The notes: a model not told the origin generated them from the sequence alone. DNA of 64,000 nucleotides from Desmodesmus armatus (GCA_007449985.2 VIIQ02000901.1:25238-89237), one strand, 5' to 3'; positions 45,129-56,066 are shown, counted from the first letter of the stretch. A program made the numbers and translations.

Positions 45129-48100
45129 ATGGGTCTTGCATCCAAGCTGCAAGCGGCTCAGACTGCCATGAACATGGCAGGGGGCATGATGGGCCCAGGC
45201 CAGCCAGGTGCACCCTCGGCACCTTACCCTCCCGCTGGTGGTGCGCCCTATGGGGCTCCAGGTGAGCCTGGTGGCCGCAGCCAATGTTGCTGCTGATGCA
45301 AAGGCCATGGGGTGGCAGCAGCATAGGCAGTGCAGAGCTTGTTGCTGGTTTAATAATCAACATGGGGCTGTCGCAATGATGTTGTGAAAATTTGCCTGGT
45401 CGGAGTTTTGGGATTTTGGGTCTTCAAGGCACTGGCCTGTCAAGTGGGGATGCGAAGAAGATCCTCCATCCATTTGGCCACGCCGTCAGGAGCCGCGTAG
45501 GGGCTGCGTTCCTAGGCTAGGCTGACTGCCAGTCATACTGCTTGCTGCACATTCCGCTCAAAATGGAGTGTCCGTGGGAGACTTTAGCGCACCTCATGAT
45601 AAAGCAGCCAGCCTACATGACCTGCTACAAACAATAAAAGGTCACACACTCTCTCAAACAATAACATGCCAAGCAGGGCTCAAGTCTTCTTGAGACGATC
45701 CAAGCCCCCCCAGGGCCCTTCCAAACCCATTCGTGTTTTTGGCCCCAAGGCCCTTCCGAACCCATTCAATCATACACTGCTGCCTCTCACACCTCCTGCT
45801 GCCCCTCCTGCACTCTACACCACAGGAGCCCCCTCCGCCTACCCATCACCCTACCCTCAGCCTGGAGCAGCACCGGCCGGCTACCAGTCTCCCTACCCAC
45901 AACCTGGAGCAACCCCGGCCGGCTACCCCCCTTCTGCTGGAGGCCCCCGCCCCGCATACCCCCCAGGGGCAGTCAGCCCCTACCCCCCAGGAGCTATCCC
46001 AGGCCAGCAGCCAATGCAGCAGCAGCAGATGCCAGGGGGTGGGGGTGCCCCTGCCCCCTACCCCCAGCAGCAGATGCCAGGGGGTGCCCCTGCCCCCTAC
46101 CCAGGGCAGCAGATGCCCCCCCAGCAGCAGCAGCAGATGCCATACGGTACCCCCCCAATCGCCGGCGGTGCTCAGATCGGTGGTGGCAGCAGTGGCATGT
46201 TGGGTTCTATCCATGCCAAGCTGTCCCAGATTGTATCGATGAACCAGCTTCAGCGCTTCTACCCCCCTCAGGCCCTGCAGGCATTGGCTGCCCGGCTTGA
46301 CTCCCGTGTGAACTTCAGGGAGCTAGCCACCCGCTGGGGCATGCCTGTTGAGCTGGCACTGGACCTGGCAGCACTGGCACTATACGACATTGTCATTGTG
46401 GCAGACGGTGAGCAGGGGGAGAGGGGGGGAGCCTGTACTGCTGAGGGGCTGGCCTTGCAACTCCATTGCCGCTAGCTATTCCTATTGCAGTCACTTCCAC
46501 ACACACCCTGTACGGCATACTCAAGTGGCAGACAGTGAGCTGTAGGGGTTGTGTTGCCGTCATCTAAAGTCCAGGTGGACAGGGCAGCAAGCAAAGCCAC
46601 ACCACCGGCTTTTGCTGGCACATTGGTCCTGGCATGCCTTTGCTTTGTGGCCAACTGGCAGACAAATGCTGACCATATGCCTGCCCAGAGCCGGTTTCAA
46701 ACCAGGAACATCTTGGCCTCCTGCCACCTTACAGCCTTGGCAGCACCAGCCTCTGGGCCCAGGCAACATCTCTTCTCTTCCAATGGTGCCTGGTGGTTGA
46801 CGCTTCTCTCACAGTGTTTGCCCTGCCCCTTCCCACCCCACCCCCTGTTTCTGCCTCTCCACCGTGGTGACCCTGACCGTTCCCCCTTGCAGACAGTGGT
46901 TCCATGGCGTTTGAGGAGAATGGTGAGCGCATTGAGGACCTCAAGATGATCGCACAGAAGGTGGGTGTGGACACATGACGCGTGTCTGAGCCACACAGCG
47001 GGTGTGTGGGTGGGGGTGGGGGCAAGGGAACGGGTTTGCTGGCTGGTTGATGATGGACAGGCCAGCCCCTCAGGCAGTTATGTAGGTAGTCTGGTGTATC
47101 TGGTCTGTCTGTCTAGTGTATCTGGCCTGCCTGGTAGTCTGGTGTATCTGGTCTATCTGGTGTGTCTGGCCTCTCTGGTAGTCTGGTGCATCTGGTGGTT
47201 CTGGTGTGTCTGGCCTCTCTAGTTGTCTGGTGCATCTGGTGACTTGCTACTCTTGCTTTTCCCTTAGGAAAAATAGTGAATCTTAAGAATTTCCGTAGTG
47301 CAATAGTATGTTTCTTCCCTTCTCTTGAATTTTGGGATAATCAGTCCTGAGTGGTATAAGTGTGTATTCAGCTGAGTCAATGTGTTTTTGAGAGGCGTAA
47401 ACACATGTCGACTGCAGTAGGTGTCTGAGCTGGCAGTACCAATGCACTGACCCTACTGGCTTCAGGGGGAAATCCTCACCGTAGTTGCCTTGTTCACGTT
47501 CTGCAGCCCCCCTCCACCCCACCCTGCTCTCCCCTCCCTGCCCCTCACCTGTTGTCAGGTGTCTGAGGTGGCGACCCTGTTTGATGATGACGGCATCCTG
47601 GTGCGATTCATGAACTCAAATGTGGAGGGAAACAGCGTCAGGTGTGACAGCATGTTTTGTGTTGAGGAGGGGCAGGAAGCATACTGGGCTGGGTTCTTGC
47701 CAAGCTTGGAGGAGCTTGATGTTCAGCCCTGCGTGTGCTGTCATTCCATGAGGGTCAGCATGGCTCACATGCCATCTTGGTACTCTAACACACCAGCATG
47801 CTGTCAGTCATCAATGCCCACACTCTGGCTGACATAAACTGTGTACAGCACCTCCATAATTACTTGCCCCTGGCTGACAGCGGCTACCCTCCACACTCTT
47901 TTATCTCTGCTGCTGCCGGCGCCGCCCATCTGCTTGCCCCCCCCCCCCCCCCCCCGTGCAGGTCTCCTGGTGACGTTGCTGCGCTGTTGTCTCAGGTTCA
48001 GTACTCTGGTCTGACCCCTCTTGCCACCTCCCTGGGGTCCAAGGTGCTGCAGCCCATAGTGTTCAACCTGGCATCATCGGGCCAGCTGGCCAAGCCTGTG

Positions 48101-48940
48101 CTCATCATCACCATCACAGACGGGGAGCCAACAGACACACCCAAGGATGCAGTCGTGCAGGTGGGCTCTCTGTTTTTTTTGGGGGGGGGGGGTGCTGGCG
48201 GGGGGGGGGGGGGGGGGGGGAGCTTACGCCGAGGTTGTGTATGCTTGTGTTGCAGCAGTGTTGCAGAGGTTGTGATGGTGCAGTGGCGCAAGTGGGCTGG
48301 GAGATAGATGTACATCACCCCTAGAGGGGGGAGCCGCTGGGAGCTACCGCTGTGGTTGTTCAGGTTGATGCTGCAGCGCTGTAGTGTAGGGCAATGCAGA
48401 GGACGATCTGTCCGCCTGATGACAGGGCAGCTCTGTTGATGATGTCTGTTGGGATCTGCGTGTCTGCCCCTCCTCAACTTTCTCAGGTGATCAAAGAGGC
48501 TCGCAACAGGTTGACAGCTCAGTACGGACCCAGGGCAGTGGCATTCGAGTTTGCACAAGGTGAGCACAGGGCAGTCATCGAAAAGAAGGTCGGGTCTCTC
48601 GTGCGATACTGGTGGGGGCTGATTCACATCAGGGTGTTTGGCATGGTCAGTCAGAAGATTCCAGGGGGAAGGGGGGGCTCTTGTTTGCGTGGGCTTTGAT
48701 GACTATGACTGGTCGCAGCATGTTCTTCCGGTGGCGCTTTGTTGAGGCGCATGCCGCGGCCAACGGTGGTGCAGCATGCTTGATGCAATGCCAACCTGGG
48801 GACCACCGCTTCCACAATGAAACGTGCACGTGCCATCATGACACAAGTCGGCGGGGAGGGTGGACATGCTTCTGCAGGACAGTGCTGATGGGCTGTCACT
48901 CCCTCATTGGCTGTTTGCTGAGGTCACAACTGAGTTGTAC

Positions 48941-48976
<36 letters not shown>

Positions 48977-49781
48977 TGTGCACCTGTGTGTCACGCTGCC
49001 GTACTGCAGTGGGCAAGGACCAGCGTGCTCAGGCCTTCCTGGGCCAGCTTGACTCCCACCCCGAAGTGGGCGCAAGCATTGACTGCACTTCCTACTACGA
49101 GCTGGAGTCAATGGGTGAGCCACACAGATCTAGAGGGGCACCCGATTTGAGTCATGAACATACGTGTGCTGGGGGCGCTGCTGGGCACCACTGTCTCAGA
49201 GGGCCCTGGGTTACTTTAGGGCGGTTTGTAGGTGCTGGGATTGCCCAACATGCCCAACGGCCTGTATTCCACGCAGTGTATTTGGGATAGAATGTAGCAA
49301 GTGCGGTCAGTCGTGTTCCTGTGCTTTGAGCCTATTGACAATGGGACAAACCAATCAGGATTGTTTGCAAACTGATGTATGTGTGTTTGTTGTTTGCAGA
49401 GTACCAGAAGCGTGGCGTCAACCTGTCTCCCTCAATGTGGCTGGTCAAGATGATGGTGAGGGGGCGAGGGGGTTCAGGGGTCCCCGGCATTGTCTGAGTG
49501 GCACTACCAGTCGTCACTTGAGAGTCCGATGTACCATTTTGCTGACATGTTGATGTACACATGGCAGCCAGGAGTTTGCCAGTGACCTGTACGCACCGGC
49601 TTCAACATACTGGCGGTGCTGTTGGATCTGGATGAGCCTGACGTCACTGACGATTTTACCAGCTGACAGGGCAATTGTACGCTTGACTGACTGGTTGTTC
49701 GATTGGCTTCTGTGTTGTGTGCTGTTCATGCAGGTTGGCGCGGTCGACCTGAGCCACGACAAGGGCGATGAGCAGCGTTAA
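45129..49781 (+). CDS. VWA-domain protein B with Pro/Gln/Tyr-rich N-terminus
   Basis: Nine exons: 45129-45261, 45826-46407, 46893-46960, 47559-47641, 47962-48160, 48487-48559, 49010-49114, 49400-49455 and 49734-49781. The total is 1347 nt, 448 residues plus stop, with phases all consistent. The N-terminus MGLASKLQAAQTAMNM is followed by about 150 residues of proline-rich repeats (YPQPGAAPAGYQSP, PGGGGAPAPYPQQQMPGG). Then come LSQIVSMNQLQRFYPPQALQ and the VWA domain. MIDAS DDSGSM is split by a phase-1 intron in its second Asp codon. GLTPLATSLGSKV, ITITDGEPTDTPKD, AVAFEFAQ and RGVNLSPSMWLVKMMV follow. A metal-dependent ligand-binding fold with unknown partner. Long Pro-rich leaders of this type often mediate assembly, but that is inference. 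Introns 6 to 8 correspond to introns in VWA-A. TGTAA lies 31 nt past the stop. Confidence 0.88.
47079..47245. repeat. Intronic minisatellite
   Basis: Imperfect repeats of TCTGGTGTATCTGG / CCTGGTAGTCTGG / CCTCTCTGGTAGTCTGG in intron 3 of VWA-B. Confidence 0.8.
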
Positions 49782-49811
49782 ACTAGCAGCAGCAGGCGCA
49801 GCACTTTAAAA

Positions 49812-49816
49812 TGTAA
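49812..49816 (+). terminator. TGTAA polyadenylation-type signal of VWA-B
   Basis: TGTAA 31 nt downstream of the TAA stop (49779-49781). Confidence 0.6.
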
Positions 49817-51307
49817 TGCAGCACGATGCTGCTGGCCAGCCGATGCAGCTGAACTGCAAAGGCATCGCCTGTGTGTTAGTGCATGGCTGACACACTGTGC
49901 AGGTGTTGTACCACTGGCTGTGTAGCCAGCTGAACCCAGCTGTGGCTGTTGCAGTGCGGGCACTACAGTTGCAGGCGTGCGCAGGGTACCTTGGAAGGCT
50001 GCTTCGTGGTCATGACAGCTTCCAGACCGGCCCTTTCTCCCTGCCTTGGTCTAGCTGATGCTTGCTGAGTTTGCGCAGTTGCCCTTTCATTGGTTGCAGT
50101 TGGTTTTGCAGTTGTCAAGGACAATATATCATATGGTCGTTTTGCATGTACGAGTTGGACCTGGTGACGTACTACGGCGGCATGGCGTACTGTTTCATCT
50201 GTGCATGCATGCACTGACGTAATCTGTCAACCACCAAGCCTTGGACCAGCTTGAGCCCCAACCAGCATGTGTCGGTTGCAGCACGTGCAGCAGTTCCAGC
50301 GGTTGCTTGTGAGCCCAGTTCCCTTTTGAACCTCAAACAGGATCCCCACAATGTCTCACAATGCCTGGGAGTCCCAGGCTACTGGCAGCAACTTGCACGG
50401 TGACAGTACATGAGTGACGCAGTCAGCGCTTCATACCTTTTCCATTCCAGACCAGTCGCAATTGAAAAGCACATCAACACATCAGCCCTGAGGGAGGGGC
50501 CCTAATAACAACATGCCAACCCAAGTTCATGCATTGAGATCTGTGCTGCAACCATGGCAGGTCATAATGCTGTGCAGAGACAGAGTGATGCTGGGCAAAG
50601 AGGCCCCTCCCCATCAGCAAACAGAAATACGAGTGACGCGTACACCCCAAATAAAGTTGTTTTGGCTAAGCCTGCCATATCCATGTCAACCACCAATTGT
50701 TTAACAACGAAATCAAACTCTTCTGCCCTTGATCTCACCAACTAGGAGGCACCCAAAGTCCCCCAGCCGCTGGGGCCCATAATCCTAGTGAACTTGCAAA
50801 AGATCTCTGCTCAAGCTTGCATATATAATGGCCGCCGATAGCCCATTACAATATGTCGGTGGTCTTCAGATCGCAAGGTCTGGGGATCGAATGCTGGCAA
50901 AGACACTGGCCAGGCTGTGATGTCCGCCCACCCTTGTAGCGGCTCGTAGTGGTGAAGGGGTTTCGGTGGTTTACCCTTCACGCATGGTGATACCAAGCTT
51001 CGGCTTCGGCAGTTAACTAGGTCTGGAGAGTACCACTATGTGGTGAAAGTATCCAGTAATGAGGGAATGACAGCACAGTGGCAGCATATGCAGCGGCAGT
51101 TCCATCTCCCCTTCCCTCCTTATATATCTCTGTCAAACCCGCGCTGCAGGTGCCAGGCCTACATTGATGCGAAACTATTCCTACTCCCTTAGTGGAGCAA
51201 GCCGCTGCTGTATCAACGGCAGGTCGCCTTGGTGATCCTGTTGTTAGCTGCCAACACGCTGCTACGCAGCAGGCAAACTTGAAACCGTCACATCAGGTCG
51301 GCATGTC
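49817..51307. other. Intergenic region, no gene seen
   Basis: No supported coding sequence. TTACA at 50846-50850 is TGTAA on the minus strand and could serve the membrane-protein gene that ends at 51308. A stretch at about 50828-50910 (gatcgcaaggtctggggatcgaatgc) weakly resembles the anticodon and T-arm of a tRNA-derived sequence. Confidence 0.4.
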
Positions 51308-52175
51308 CTACAGATCCCAGCAACGGCCAGAGGTGCCCCGGCGGCCATGTGCATTGCGGCGCCCAGTAGTGTGGCGTGCTGAGGCACGCTTGACACACCC
51401 CAAGACCCACACCTTGGCCGAACCTCCAAAGTCAGCGCACCATGTCCTCAGAGAGGGTGCCAGCTTCCCACAACACCAGCCCACGAACACCAGGTTGATC
51501 ACGAACACAATTACGGTGATGGCGATGCGCAAGCCGTAAGCGGTGGACTCTTCGATGTCGTATGCAAACATGGCGAGTGCGCCCATGGTGGTGGCTGCCA
51601 GGCACGACGTGGAGACAAGGTGCATGCGGTGCAGAGCAGCCACTGTGTATGGCTTGAACACATTCTGCAGCACAGCACTGACCCAGAACACCAGCAGCAA
51701 GCTCAGCACAGGGAAGTACCTCTGCATGGGGAATGCGAACACTGAGATCAAGGTCAGCACGACAGTACATGCAGCCCATACAGCCTCCCACCAGATGCAC
51801 TCAGGCCTGTAGGTGCGGTACAGGAATCTGTAGTGCTCCCTGAAGCTGTGACGGGCAATAACCGGTTGCCCTTATCGGGATTGTTCCCGTTACATTCGTC
51901 CCCCCTCGAGATTCGGCGACGTCCTCGCAGGCGTAATTGTGCCTTGGCCGTTTTTCGACCAACTCCACCCATTTCCTGGTGCGGGTAGAGGGATTCGAAC
52001 GCAGGATCGTTCCCACCTCAGAGGCCGACTCTAACCGAGTGCATTATGGGCATGAGATAGGTTGGTTCCGCTACCATATGTGACGGGCAATAACCGATTG
52101 CCCTTATCGGGATTGTTCCCGTTACAGAAGCTATCTGTGTCCGCCCTACCCCTGCAGAGGTGCAACCCCACACCC
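51308..52175 (-). pseudogene. 3' end of a polytopic membrane-protein gene, disrupted by insertions
   Basis: Minus-strand reading after removing the 279-bp element at 51848-52126: RADTDSF joins REHYRFLYRTYRPECIWWEA, then three hydrophobic segments (around VLTLISVFAFP, FPVLSLLLVFWVSAVLQ and IAITVIVFVINLVFVGWC). A Tyr/Pro motif (NVFKPYTVAALHRMHLVS) and a soluble tail complete it to a stop at 51308. The layout (a short loop with aromatic YR motifs, WWE, paired helices, F-x-PY) resembles the C-terminal membrane region of very large algal surface proteins with TRP-like ends; that family link is tentative. The 5' part of the gene is cut off by the LINE array starting at 52187, so the gene is probably dead in this haplotype unless the insertions lie in introns. 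Confidence 0.6.
51848..52126 (-). mobile_element. 279-bp tRNA-related short element with palindromic direct terminal repeats
   Basis: Flanked by a 6-bp target-site duplication GAAGCT (51842-51847 and 52127-52132). Both ends carry the same 47-bp sequence in direct orientation (51848-51894 and 52080-52126, one difference). That sequence is itself an imperfect palindrome (GTGACGGGCAATAACCG ... CGGGATTGTTCCCGTTAC). Between them on the minus strand (about 52052-51978) is a tRNA-like region with a box-A-like TGCACTCGGTTAGAG, a box-B GCGTTCGAATCCC and a terminal ACCCGCACCA. It looks like a SINE, or a hybrid with terminal-repeat structure. It interrupts an open frame of the membrane-protein gene. Confidence 0.75.
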
Positions 52176-52186
52176 ATGGCAACTAG

Positions 52187-52436
52187 TTCTGTTCCGTCCG
52201 CCCTTTCTTGTCGCAACCCTGCAGGTGCGAGAAGCAGTGCCGTTGGCGCCATTCAGTCCTTCCAGTGTATTATATCTCTGTGTTCGCAATCTGGAAGCAC
52301 ACTGAGTGTGCGTGACAAGCTTTTGATGGTGGGGTTTGTCCGAACGGCCCCCTTCCGTGCTGGTTGTGTCCATCCGTGGCTGGGTTCAGTTGCAACGTAG
52401 TTGCTTGAGAAACCCGTGTAACACCTTCATTCATTC
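52187..52436 (+). mobile_element. 5'-truncated LINE copy 1 (3' UTR only)
   Basis: 250 bp essentially identical to 55638-55888, the 3' end of LINE copy 2. Ends in (ATTC)n and is flanked by ATGGCAACTAG at 52176-52186 and 52437-52447. Confidence 0.9.
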
Positions 52437-52447
52437 ATGGCAACTAG

Positions 52448-55400
52448 TGGGTGCATCTGGGGGAGCGGCCTAATCCTGTCATGACCAAGATGTTGCGGCC
52501 CAGCCAAGGAGCATCGTTCATTGCTGGGCTGCACGCACCTGGGTCGGGTCATTTGGTGGTGGGTGGGGTGGGGTTGGCCAGCATTGTGGGACGCCGGTAT
52601 GCAGAGGTCAGCACAACTCCGCAGGTGCAGCCTGCAGCACAGCAGGCGGTGCTGCAGGCCATGGCACAGCACAGCCAGCGGCTGACGGCCGAGCAAGCTG
52701 CTGAGCTGGGGAGTGCATCGGTGTCAGTTGAGGAGGTAGAGCGGGCCATCCTGCGTACAGCGCCTGGCAAGGCTCCGGGGGTGGACGGTATTCCTGGGGA
52801 ACTGTGCAGGCGGTACCGACAGCAGCTTGCCCCCATCCTGGCCAAACTGTACTCGGCCGTTGGGGCAACACAGCAGTGCCCACCGGGGTTTCTTGATGGG
52901 GCGGTCGTGCCAGTGCTGAAACCTGGTGGGGTGCACACCAATGTGGATGCTTATCGCCCCATTCAATTACTTAACTATGATTACCGTCTTATGGCCAAGT
53001 TACTGGCCAACAGGTTGTTGCAAGTGGCGGGGGTCATGATCGATCCAGCGCAGTGTGCTTTTTTGCAGCATCGGCACATAGGGGATAGTGTGCGGCTGCT
53101 GCAGCTGCTGCCCCAGGTGCTGCGTGCCCGCCACCAAACAGCCATAGCTGCTTTCCTGGACTTCAGGAAGGCTTATGACACTGTGTCAAGGGAGTTTCTG
53201 TTTGCAGCTGGGGAGGCCCTTGGGGTGGGTACCGGGTTTCTGCAGTGGATGAAGCTGCTGTTGACAGACACTATGACATGTGCAGTTGTCAATGGCTTTC
53301 AGAGCTCTTTCTTTCGGTGTGGTGCTGGGGTTAGGCAGGGCTGCCCTCTGGCACCCCTGATGTACTTGTTTGCAGGGCAGGCGTTGCTCTGCCATCTCAA
53401 GCAGTGTGGCATTGGTATTGATGTCGCAGCCGGCAGGCTTGTCGCCACACAGTATGCGGATGATGTGGAGCCCCTCCTGCCTGGGGAGGCTGATGTTTCT
53501 GGCCTGTTGGAGCATTTGTCGGTGTATGGGGATGCCACAGGCCAGCGGGTGCAGCCACCCAAGTGTCAACTGTTGCCTTTGGGCCAAGCGGTGGTGGATC
53601 CTGCCCCTGTGGCAGGCATGGCGGTGCGTGACACCTGCAAAAGCCTGGGGGTTGTCTTTGGCAGTGTGGGGGTGGTTGGAGTGGATTGGGAGCATCGGCT
53701 GAGCATTGTGCGGGAACGGGTGCAGAAGATCAGCCGCATCCCTGACCTGTCCATGTTTGGCCGGGCTTTCGCGTTCAATGGGTACGCTATCTCCACACTG
53801 TTGTATCATGCACACTTTGCTGGGGCCCTGCCAGCTGAGCATGCCAGGCAACTAATCAAATGGGCCTCTGCCCTTGTTGATGCTGGCCTGGGCCCTGATG
53901 ATGATCAGCGACGGGCACCAGGGGTGCCCAGGGCGTGTATGGAGGCCCACCCTAGGGAGGGAGGTTTGGGTCTGCTGCCAGTGCGGGCCCACCTTCACTC
54001 TCGCCTGGCTTGTGAGGCAGTGCAAGTGTTGGTGGGGGATGCTCGCAAGCCTTGGGTTGCAGTCAGCAGGGAGCTGTTGCAGCACCATGTGCCGGTGGTG
54101 CCTGGTGGGGGTTATTGGGGCTTGGCCTTGTGTGACAAGGGTCGGTTGTTCAGGGACGCTGGGGGCCAGCTGTTGCCAGACCCCTTGCGTGCTTTTGCCC
54201 TTGGCATCAGGGCTCTGCCGTATATTCGCCATGTGGGCGCTAACCCGGTCCAGCCCGGCCCGTGGTGTTACTATGTCCCATTGTGGTCCAATCCGGTGGT
54301 GGCGCAGAGGGAGCAGTGGGACTGGTATGGACAGCAGCGGCAAGTGATGGTGGGGTTGGAGTTTGTGGTGCCTGACTTGTTGGGCCTCACCCAGCTGCAA
54401 TGTGCAGGGCAGGCGCTGCATTGGTTGCAGCTGGTTGAGGCTATCTGTTCCATTCCTGACCTGGGGGCAAGGGAGGAGGCATACAGGATGCATGTGTGGG
54501 ACCCTGTGTTGCAGCATCGCCCTAGGTATGCTAACATGGTGGTGGCTAGGGAGGAGTTGGTTGTGTTGGTCGCGGCCATCCCTAGTGCGTGGCAGGATGC
54601 AGCACGTGCAGTGCTGCGGGGTAGGCCATCCGGGCGGCTGCCGGCCGTTTCGGAGGCTCAGCTTACCGCAGCTAGGGACAGGGTGTGTGCTGATCTGGGC
54701 TGGCATACTCGCAATGGGGATGTGGTGAAGCTTGAGGCCCTCGCTGTGTCGCTAGCTACCCAGTGTCAATCCTTGGATGCGCTGTCAGCCATTGCTGACA
54801 GGCATGCTGCCTTCCGTCAGAGGGTGTTGTCTGTTGATATGCTGCAGCCAATTGTGGGCCAATTGCCCGAGGTCACTCGGGTGCTTCGGCGGTGGTGGAA
54901 GCTGCGTGTGCCTAATGAGCACAAGGAGGCTGCATGGCGGCTCACCCTCGACGCGTTCCCTACGGCCCAGCGCATGCACACAGGCACCTCTTGTGTAGCA
55001 TGTGGGGCTGCTGAGCCCGGTGTACAGCACCATTGTTGGGAGTGTCCTGTTGCAGGGGCGGTGCGGGCGGAGATTGAGGGGCAGTTGCGAGCTCACCGGG
55101 TGGGCGACGCCCCCCCTTGGTTGGCTGCTGACCGCGGCCTGCAGTGTGCAGCTTTGTGGATGGGGGTGAAACCTCATCCCCGGTTGCATCATATTGTGTG
55201 GGACATGGTGTGTCTGGCTGGCATCGGTGCTGTTGACTTCGGCCGCAGAGTGGCGTGGGCTGTGGCAGCAGAAGGTCCTGCGTTGCCTCTGCTGACGGTA
55301 GAGCGCATTGCAGGGCGTGCTGCTGTTGGGGAGTTTTGGCGCGTCTTGGCTGACTTTGCGGTTTCTGCAATCATCCCTAAGCGGGCGCAGGGGCTTGCGC

Positions 55401-55888
55401 TCACACAGCAGCCTTTCATTGCATGGCATGTGGTGCTGTCAGGAGGCAACGGTTTGCGGGTAGTTAGGCATTGAGCTTCTGCATGTGGTGACATGTGAGT
55501 TGCTGGCTGCTGTGTGACTTCTATCCTGCTGGCTTGTGAACAGTGCAGCGACTGGTGGTGTCGGTGAAGTTGCCCCCACGTGCGCCCACTGCAACATGTG
55601 GGAGTGTTTTGTGGCTCGCAGCTGTGTGTTCGCTGTTTTCTGTTCCGTCCGCCCTTTCTTGTCGCAACCCTGCAGGTGCGAGAAGCAGTGCCGTTGGCGC
55701 CATTCAGTCCTTCCAGTGTATTATATCTCTGTGTTCGCAATCTGGAAGCACACTGAGTGTGCGTGACAAGCTTTTGATGGTGGGGTTTGTCCGAACGGCC
55801 CCCTTCCGTGCTGGTTGTGTCCATCCGTGGCTGGGTTCAGTTGCAACGTAGTTGCTTGAGAAACCCGTGTAACACCTTCATTCATTCC
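52448..55888 (+). mobile_element. 5'-truncated L1-type LINE copy 2, long and ORF-intact
   Basis: 3.44 kb from the endonuclease-RT linker to the (ATTC)n tail, flanked by ATGGCAACTAG (52437-52447 and 55889-55899). Its first bases match 62255 onward of the fuller copy at 60.8-64 kb, so about 1.4 kb of 5' sequence, including the endonuclease, is missing. The 3' UTR runs from 55475 to 55888. Confidence 0.92.
52451..55474 (+). CDS. LINE ORF2 fragment: reverse transcriptase and C-terminal zinc knuckle
   Basis: Uninterrupted 1007-codon frame starting at a GTG, because the true N-terminus is truncated. RT fingers GKAPGVDGIPGELCRRY (about 52770), AYRPIQLLNYDYRLMAK (about 52950) and AAFLDFRKAYDTVSREF (about 53150) are present. 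Further on are AGVRQGCPLAPLMYLFAGQA (about 53325) and the catalytic ATQYADDVEPLL (about 53450). The C-terminus has TSCVACGAAEPGVQHHCWEC (about 54985), a zf-RVT-like Cys/His cluster typical of L1-clade elements in plants and algae. The RT would copy element RNA at nicked DNA. Without the endonuclease domain this copy cannot act alone. The absence of any stop or frameshift over 3 kb indicates a recent insertion. Confidence 0.92.
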   Translation: MHLGERPNPVMTKMLRPSQGASFIAGLHAPGSGHLVVGGVGLASIVGRRYAEVSTTPQVQPAAQQAVLQAMAQHSQRLTAEQAAELGSASVSVEEVERAILRTAPGKAPGVDGIPGELCRRYRQQLAPILAKLYSAVGATQQCPPGFLDGAVVPVLKPGGVHTNVDAYRPIQLLNYDYRLMAKLLANRLLQVAGVMIDPAQCAFLQHRHIGDSVRLLQLLPQVLRARHQTAIAAFLDFRKAYDTVSREFLFAAGEALGVGTGFLQWMKLLLTDTMTCAVVNGFQSSFFRCGAGVRQGCPLAPLMYLFAGQALLCHLKQCGIGIDVAAGRLVATQYADDVEPLLPGEADVSGLLEHLSVYGDATGQRVQPPKCQLLPLGQAVVDPAPVAGMAVRDTCKSLGVVFGSVGVVGVDWEHRLSIVRERVQKISRIPDLSMFGRAFAFNGYAISTLLYHAHFAGALPAEHARQLIKWASALVDAGLGPDDDQRRAPGVPRACMEAHPREGGLGLLPVRAHLHSRLACEAVQVLVGDARKPWVAVSRELLQHHVPVVPGGGYWGLALCDKGRLFRDAGGQLLPDPLRAFALGIRALPYIRHVGANPVQPGPWCYYVPLWSNPVVAQREQWDWYGQQRQVMVGLEFVVPDLLGLTQLQCAGQALHWLQLVEAICSIPDLGAREEAYRMHVWDPVLQHRPRYANMVVAREELVVLVAAIPSAWQDAARAVLRGRPSGRLPAVSEAQLTAARDRVCADLGWHTRNGDVVKLEALAVSLATQCQSLDALSAIADRHAAFRQRVLSVDMLQPIVGQLPEVTRVLRRWWKLRVPNEHKEAAWRLTLDAFPTAQRMHTGTSCVACGAAEPGVQHHCWECPVAGAVRAEIEGQLRAHRVGDAPPWLAADRGLQCAALWMGVKPHPRLHHIVWDMVCLAGIGAVDFGRRVAWAVAAEGPALPLLTVERIAGRAAVGEFWRVLADFAVSAIIPKRAQGLALTQQPFIAWHVVLSGGNGLRVVRH

Positions 55889-55899
55889 ATGGCAACTAG

Positions 55900-55929
55900 G
55901 GCCCGTGTAACACCTTCATTCATTCATTC
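55900..55929 (+). mobile_element. Severely truncated LINE copy 3 (30 bp)
   Basis: Only the last bases of the LINE 3' end plus (ATTC)n, between target copies ATGGCAACTAG at 55889-55899 and 55930-55940. Confidence 0.8.
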
Positions 55930-55940
55930 ATGGCAACTAG

Positions 55941-55999
55941 GGCTGGGTTCAGTTGCAACGTAGTTGCTTGAGAAACCCGTGTAACACCTTCATTCATTC
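55941..55999 (+). mobile_element. Severely truncated LINE copy 4 (59 bp)
   Basis: The last 59 bp of the LINE 3' UTR and (ATTC)n tail. Followed by ATAACTAG (56000-56007), a shortened version of the target repeat. Confidence 0.8.
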
Positions 56000-56007
56000 A
56001 TAACTAG

Positions 56008-56066
56008 TCACCCTCGCAGTCAGCTGGCACTGCACCTGCCTCACAGAAGCGGCCCACACCAGACCT

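Noticed and set aside
50828..50910. Possible tRNA or SINE
   Set aside because: Only a vague T-arm resemblance (ggggatcgaatgc). No acceptor stem or box A could be paired.
51978..52052. Functional tRNA gene (minus strand)
   Set aside because: Box A, box B and a CCA end are present, but the 5' acceptor strand does not pair with the 3' strand. It sits inside a short mobile element, so it was kept only as a tRNA-derived region.
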